The notes beneath the pieces are model-generated. The model did not search any database. It worked only from the letters and a program-made list of their open reading frames with translations, and was not told the DNA's origin. DNA of 64,000 nt from positions 1,876,001 through 1,940,000 of the forward strand of contig NZ_CP084930.1 in NCBI RefSeq assembly GCF_023822065.1, in the 5' to 3' direction. Origin of the DNA: Sphingomonas morindae (GTDB lineage: Bacteria > Pseudomonadota > Alphaproteobacteria > Sphingomonadales > Sphingomonadaceae). The stretch's first letter is position 1. Each line of letters begins with the position of its first letter. Made by a program: the position numbers and the translations under genes. Below are positions 62,754 to 64,000 of the stretch, in pieces.

Positions 62754-64000
62754 TCACAGCCCGACGCCCTGCCGGGCGTTGTTGGCGGCACTGAGAAGCG
62801 CTCGAACGGATGCCGTGGCGACATCGGTATCAATGCCAGCGCCGAATACCGTTCGACCATCGGGCGTGCGGCATTCGACATAGGCTGCCGCTTGCGCATT
62901 CGCACCATGACCGAGGGCGTGTTCCTGATAGTCCGCAACGTCCAGCAAGGGCTCTCCAGCCACTTCGAGCGCCGCCACGACCCCGGAGATCAGTCCGTTG
63001 CCGCGTCCTGAAAGCGAACGGACTTCGCCGTCGATGGCGACGCGGCCGACGAAGATACGTTGGCCGACCGGACCGGTTTCCTCGTAATCCACGAGCGCGA
63101 ACCGATCAGTCTGTCGCGGCAGATAGCAGTTCTCGAAGCACTGCCAGATATCTCCGGTATCGAGTTCGCGGCCGATCGCGTCGGCCAGCTTCTGCACATG
63201 AGCGCTGAAATCGGCCTGCATACGCTTGGGCAGTTTAAGGCCGCGATCCTGTTCGATCACCCAAGCGACGCCGCCCTTGCCGGATTGGCTGTTGACGCGG
63301 ATGACGGCCTCGTAGGTTTCCCCGATATCTGCCGGGTCTATTGGCAGATACGGCATCTCCCATATGCCGTCATTACGTCGTTCGTGCGCAGCGAAGCCTT
63401 TGCGGATCGCGTCCTGATGCGAGCCGGAAAAGGCAGTATGCACCAGGTCGCCTGCATAAGGATGTCTGGGATGGACCGGAATCCCGTTACAATGCTCGAC
63501 GGTCTCCACGATCTGGCGCATCGCCGGAAAGGAGAGACCGGGATCGATCCCTTGGGTGTAGAGGTTCAAAGCCATCGTCACGAGATCGACGTTCCCCGTC
63601 CGCTCGCCATTCCCGAACAGGCAGCCTTCCACTCGATCCGCACCGGCAAGCAGCGCCTGCTCAGCGGCTGCGATCCCCGTGCCCCGATCGTTGTGGGGAT
63701 GAATGCTGATGACGACGGCATCCCGTCGCGAGATGCGGCGGCAGAACCACTCGATCTGATCGGCATAGACGTTCGGCATGGCGACCTCGATCGTCGCCGG
63801 CAGGTTCAGGATCACCGGGCGCTCCGGCGTAGGGCGCCAGACATCGAGCACCCGTTCACAGATTTCCAACGCAAATTCAGGTTCGGTGAAGCAGAAGGTC
63901 TCTGGCGAATATTCGAAGGTCCAGGCCGTCTGAGGGCGCTTCAGGCTCTCTTCCAGCATGGCCGTGACGCCTTTCACTGCCAGATCGACGATTTCACACC
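62754..64000 (-). CDS. leuA: 2-isopropylmalate synthase (LeuA), start outside window
   Basis: At least 414 codons of a LeuA-type Claisen condensing enzyme; the frame is open to the right edge, where the N-terminal part of the HMGL-like barrel is missing. Visible barrel segments are WTFEYSPETFCFTEPEFALE, VILNLPATIEVAMPNVYADQ and SIHPHNDRGTGIAAAEQALL (metal-binding HxH type), followed by GADRVEGCLFGNGERTGNVD. The C-terminal LeuA dimer/regulatory domain follows (GQRIFVGRVAIDGEVRSLSG, AAAYVECRTPDGRTVFGAG). It would condense acetyl-CoA with a 2-oxo acid. It may be the housekeeping enzyme or a paralogue dedicated to this operon; position with exporter and editing genes favours the second, weakly. 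Confidence 0.92.
   Translation of the reverse strand, partial: CEIVDLAVKGVTAMLEESLKRPQTAWTFEYSPETFCFTEPEFALEICERVLDVWRPTPERPVILNLPATIEVAMPNVYADQIEWFCRRISRRDAVVISIHPHNDRGTGIAAAEQALLAGADRVEGCLFGNGERTGNVDLVTMALNLYTQGIDPGLSFPAMRQIVETVEHCNGIPVHPRHPYAGDLVHTAFSGSHQDAIRKGFAAHERRNDGIWEMPYLPIDPADIGETYEAVIRVNSQSGKGGVAWVIEQDRGLKLPKRMQADFSAHVQKLADAIGRELDTGDIWQCFENCYLPRQTDRFALVDYEETGPVGQRIFVGRVAIDGEVRSLSGRGNGLISGVVAALEVAGEPLLDVADYQEHALGHGANAQAAAYVECRTPDGRTVFGAGIDTDVATASVRALLSAANNARQGVGL

Overview
The window is GC-rich DNA (most third codon positions are G or C). Its proteins look most like those of Alphaproteobacteria, most probably a sphingomonad. That placement is an inference from gene style and backbone order, since no rRNA, tRNA or housekeeping marker is present. 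The core is the conserved backbone of a Tn4371-like integrative and conjugative element (ICE), or a related plasmid, carrying several blocks of accessory genes. No integrase and no element end lie inside the window.

Layout. (1) 1-6.4 kb: leading-region genes: a strawberry-notch type methylase/helicase (open at the left edge), a Toprim protein and a DUF2493 protein. (2) 6.4-10.4 kb: first cargo block: an unknown protein, a LysR regulator divergent from an aldo/keto reductase, an SDR, and a response regulator broken by a stop codon. (3) 10.6-14 kb: backbone: a small ORF, a membrane protein, DUF736, an Xre regulator, a DUF2285 protein and a frameshifted DUF6499/DUF2285 gene. (4) 14.0-24.2 kb: a redox island: three aldo/keto reductases, a lipocalin-like protein, an isochorismatase-like protein lacking its catalytic residues, a WrbA-like flavodoxin, two carboxymuconolactone-decarboxylase proteins, an SDR, a LysR regulator, an MFS exporter and a cupin. 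It is followed by a decayed copy of the DUF2285 gene tail and a divergent MFS/LysR pair (24.2-26.4 kb). (5) 26.4-45.5 kb: replication, partition and transfer: AlpA-like HTH, RepA with three iteron-like repeats, ParA, an RHH protein, DUF2840, TraF, DUF736, a lytic transglycosylase, a candidate oriT, a DUF3363 relaxase, TraG, an RHH protein, TrbBCDEJ(K)LFGI and DUF2274, with many genes overlapping by 1-4 bases. (6) 45.4-64 kb: a convergent LysR, then accessory genes: a D-tartrate-type locus; a tripartite efflux operon whose adaptor gene is cut by an IS630-family element; a LysR/tautomerase pair; and a minus-strand operon of leuA-like, YbaK-like, MFS, monooxygenase-like and DapF-like genes, open at the right edge.

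How the parts fit. The backbone supplies mating-pair formation (Trb), DNA processing (relaxase, TraG) and maintenance (RepA, ParA). The redox island looks like one regulon: three 19-bp palindromes of one pattern (TGAA-N5-TTCA core, a LysR T-N11-A box) lie in three of its promoter gaps, beside its own LysR gene. The last operon may handle an unusual amino acid: a chain-extending synthase, a trans-editing deacylase, an exporter and an epimerase-like protein with one active-site Cys changed to Ser.

Several genes are decayed: the response regulator (in-frame TGA), the DUF6499/DUF2285 gene (1-base shift), the DUF2285 tail fragment, and the HlyD adaptor (IS insertion).
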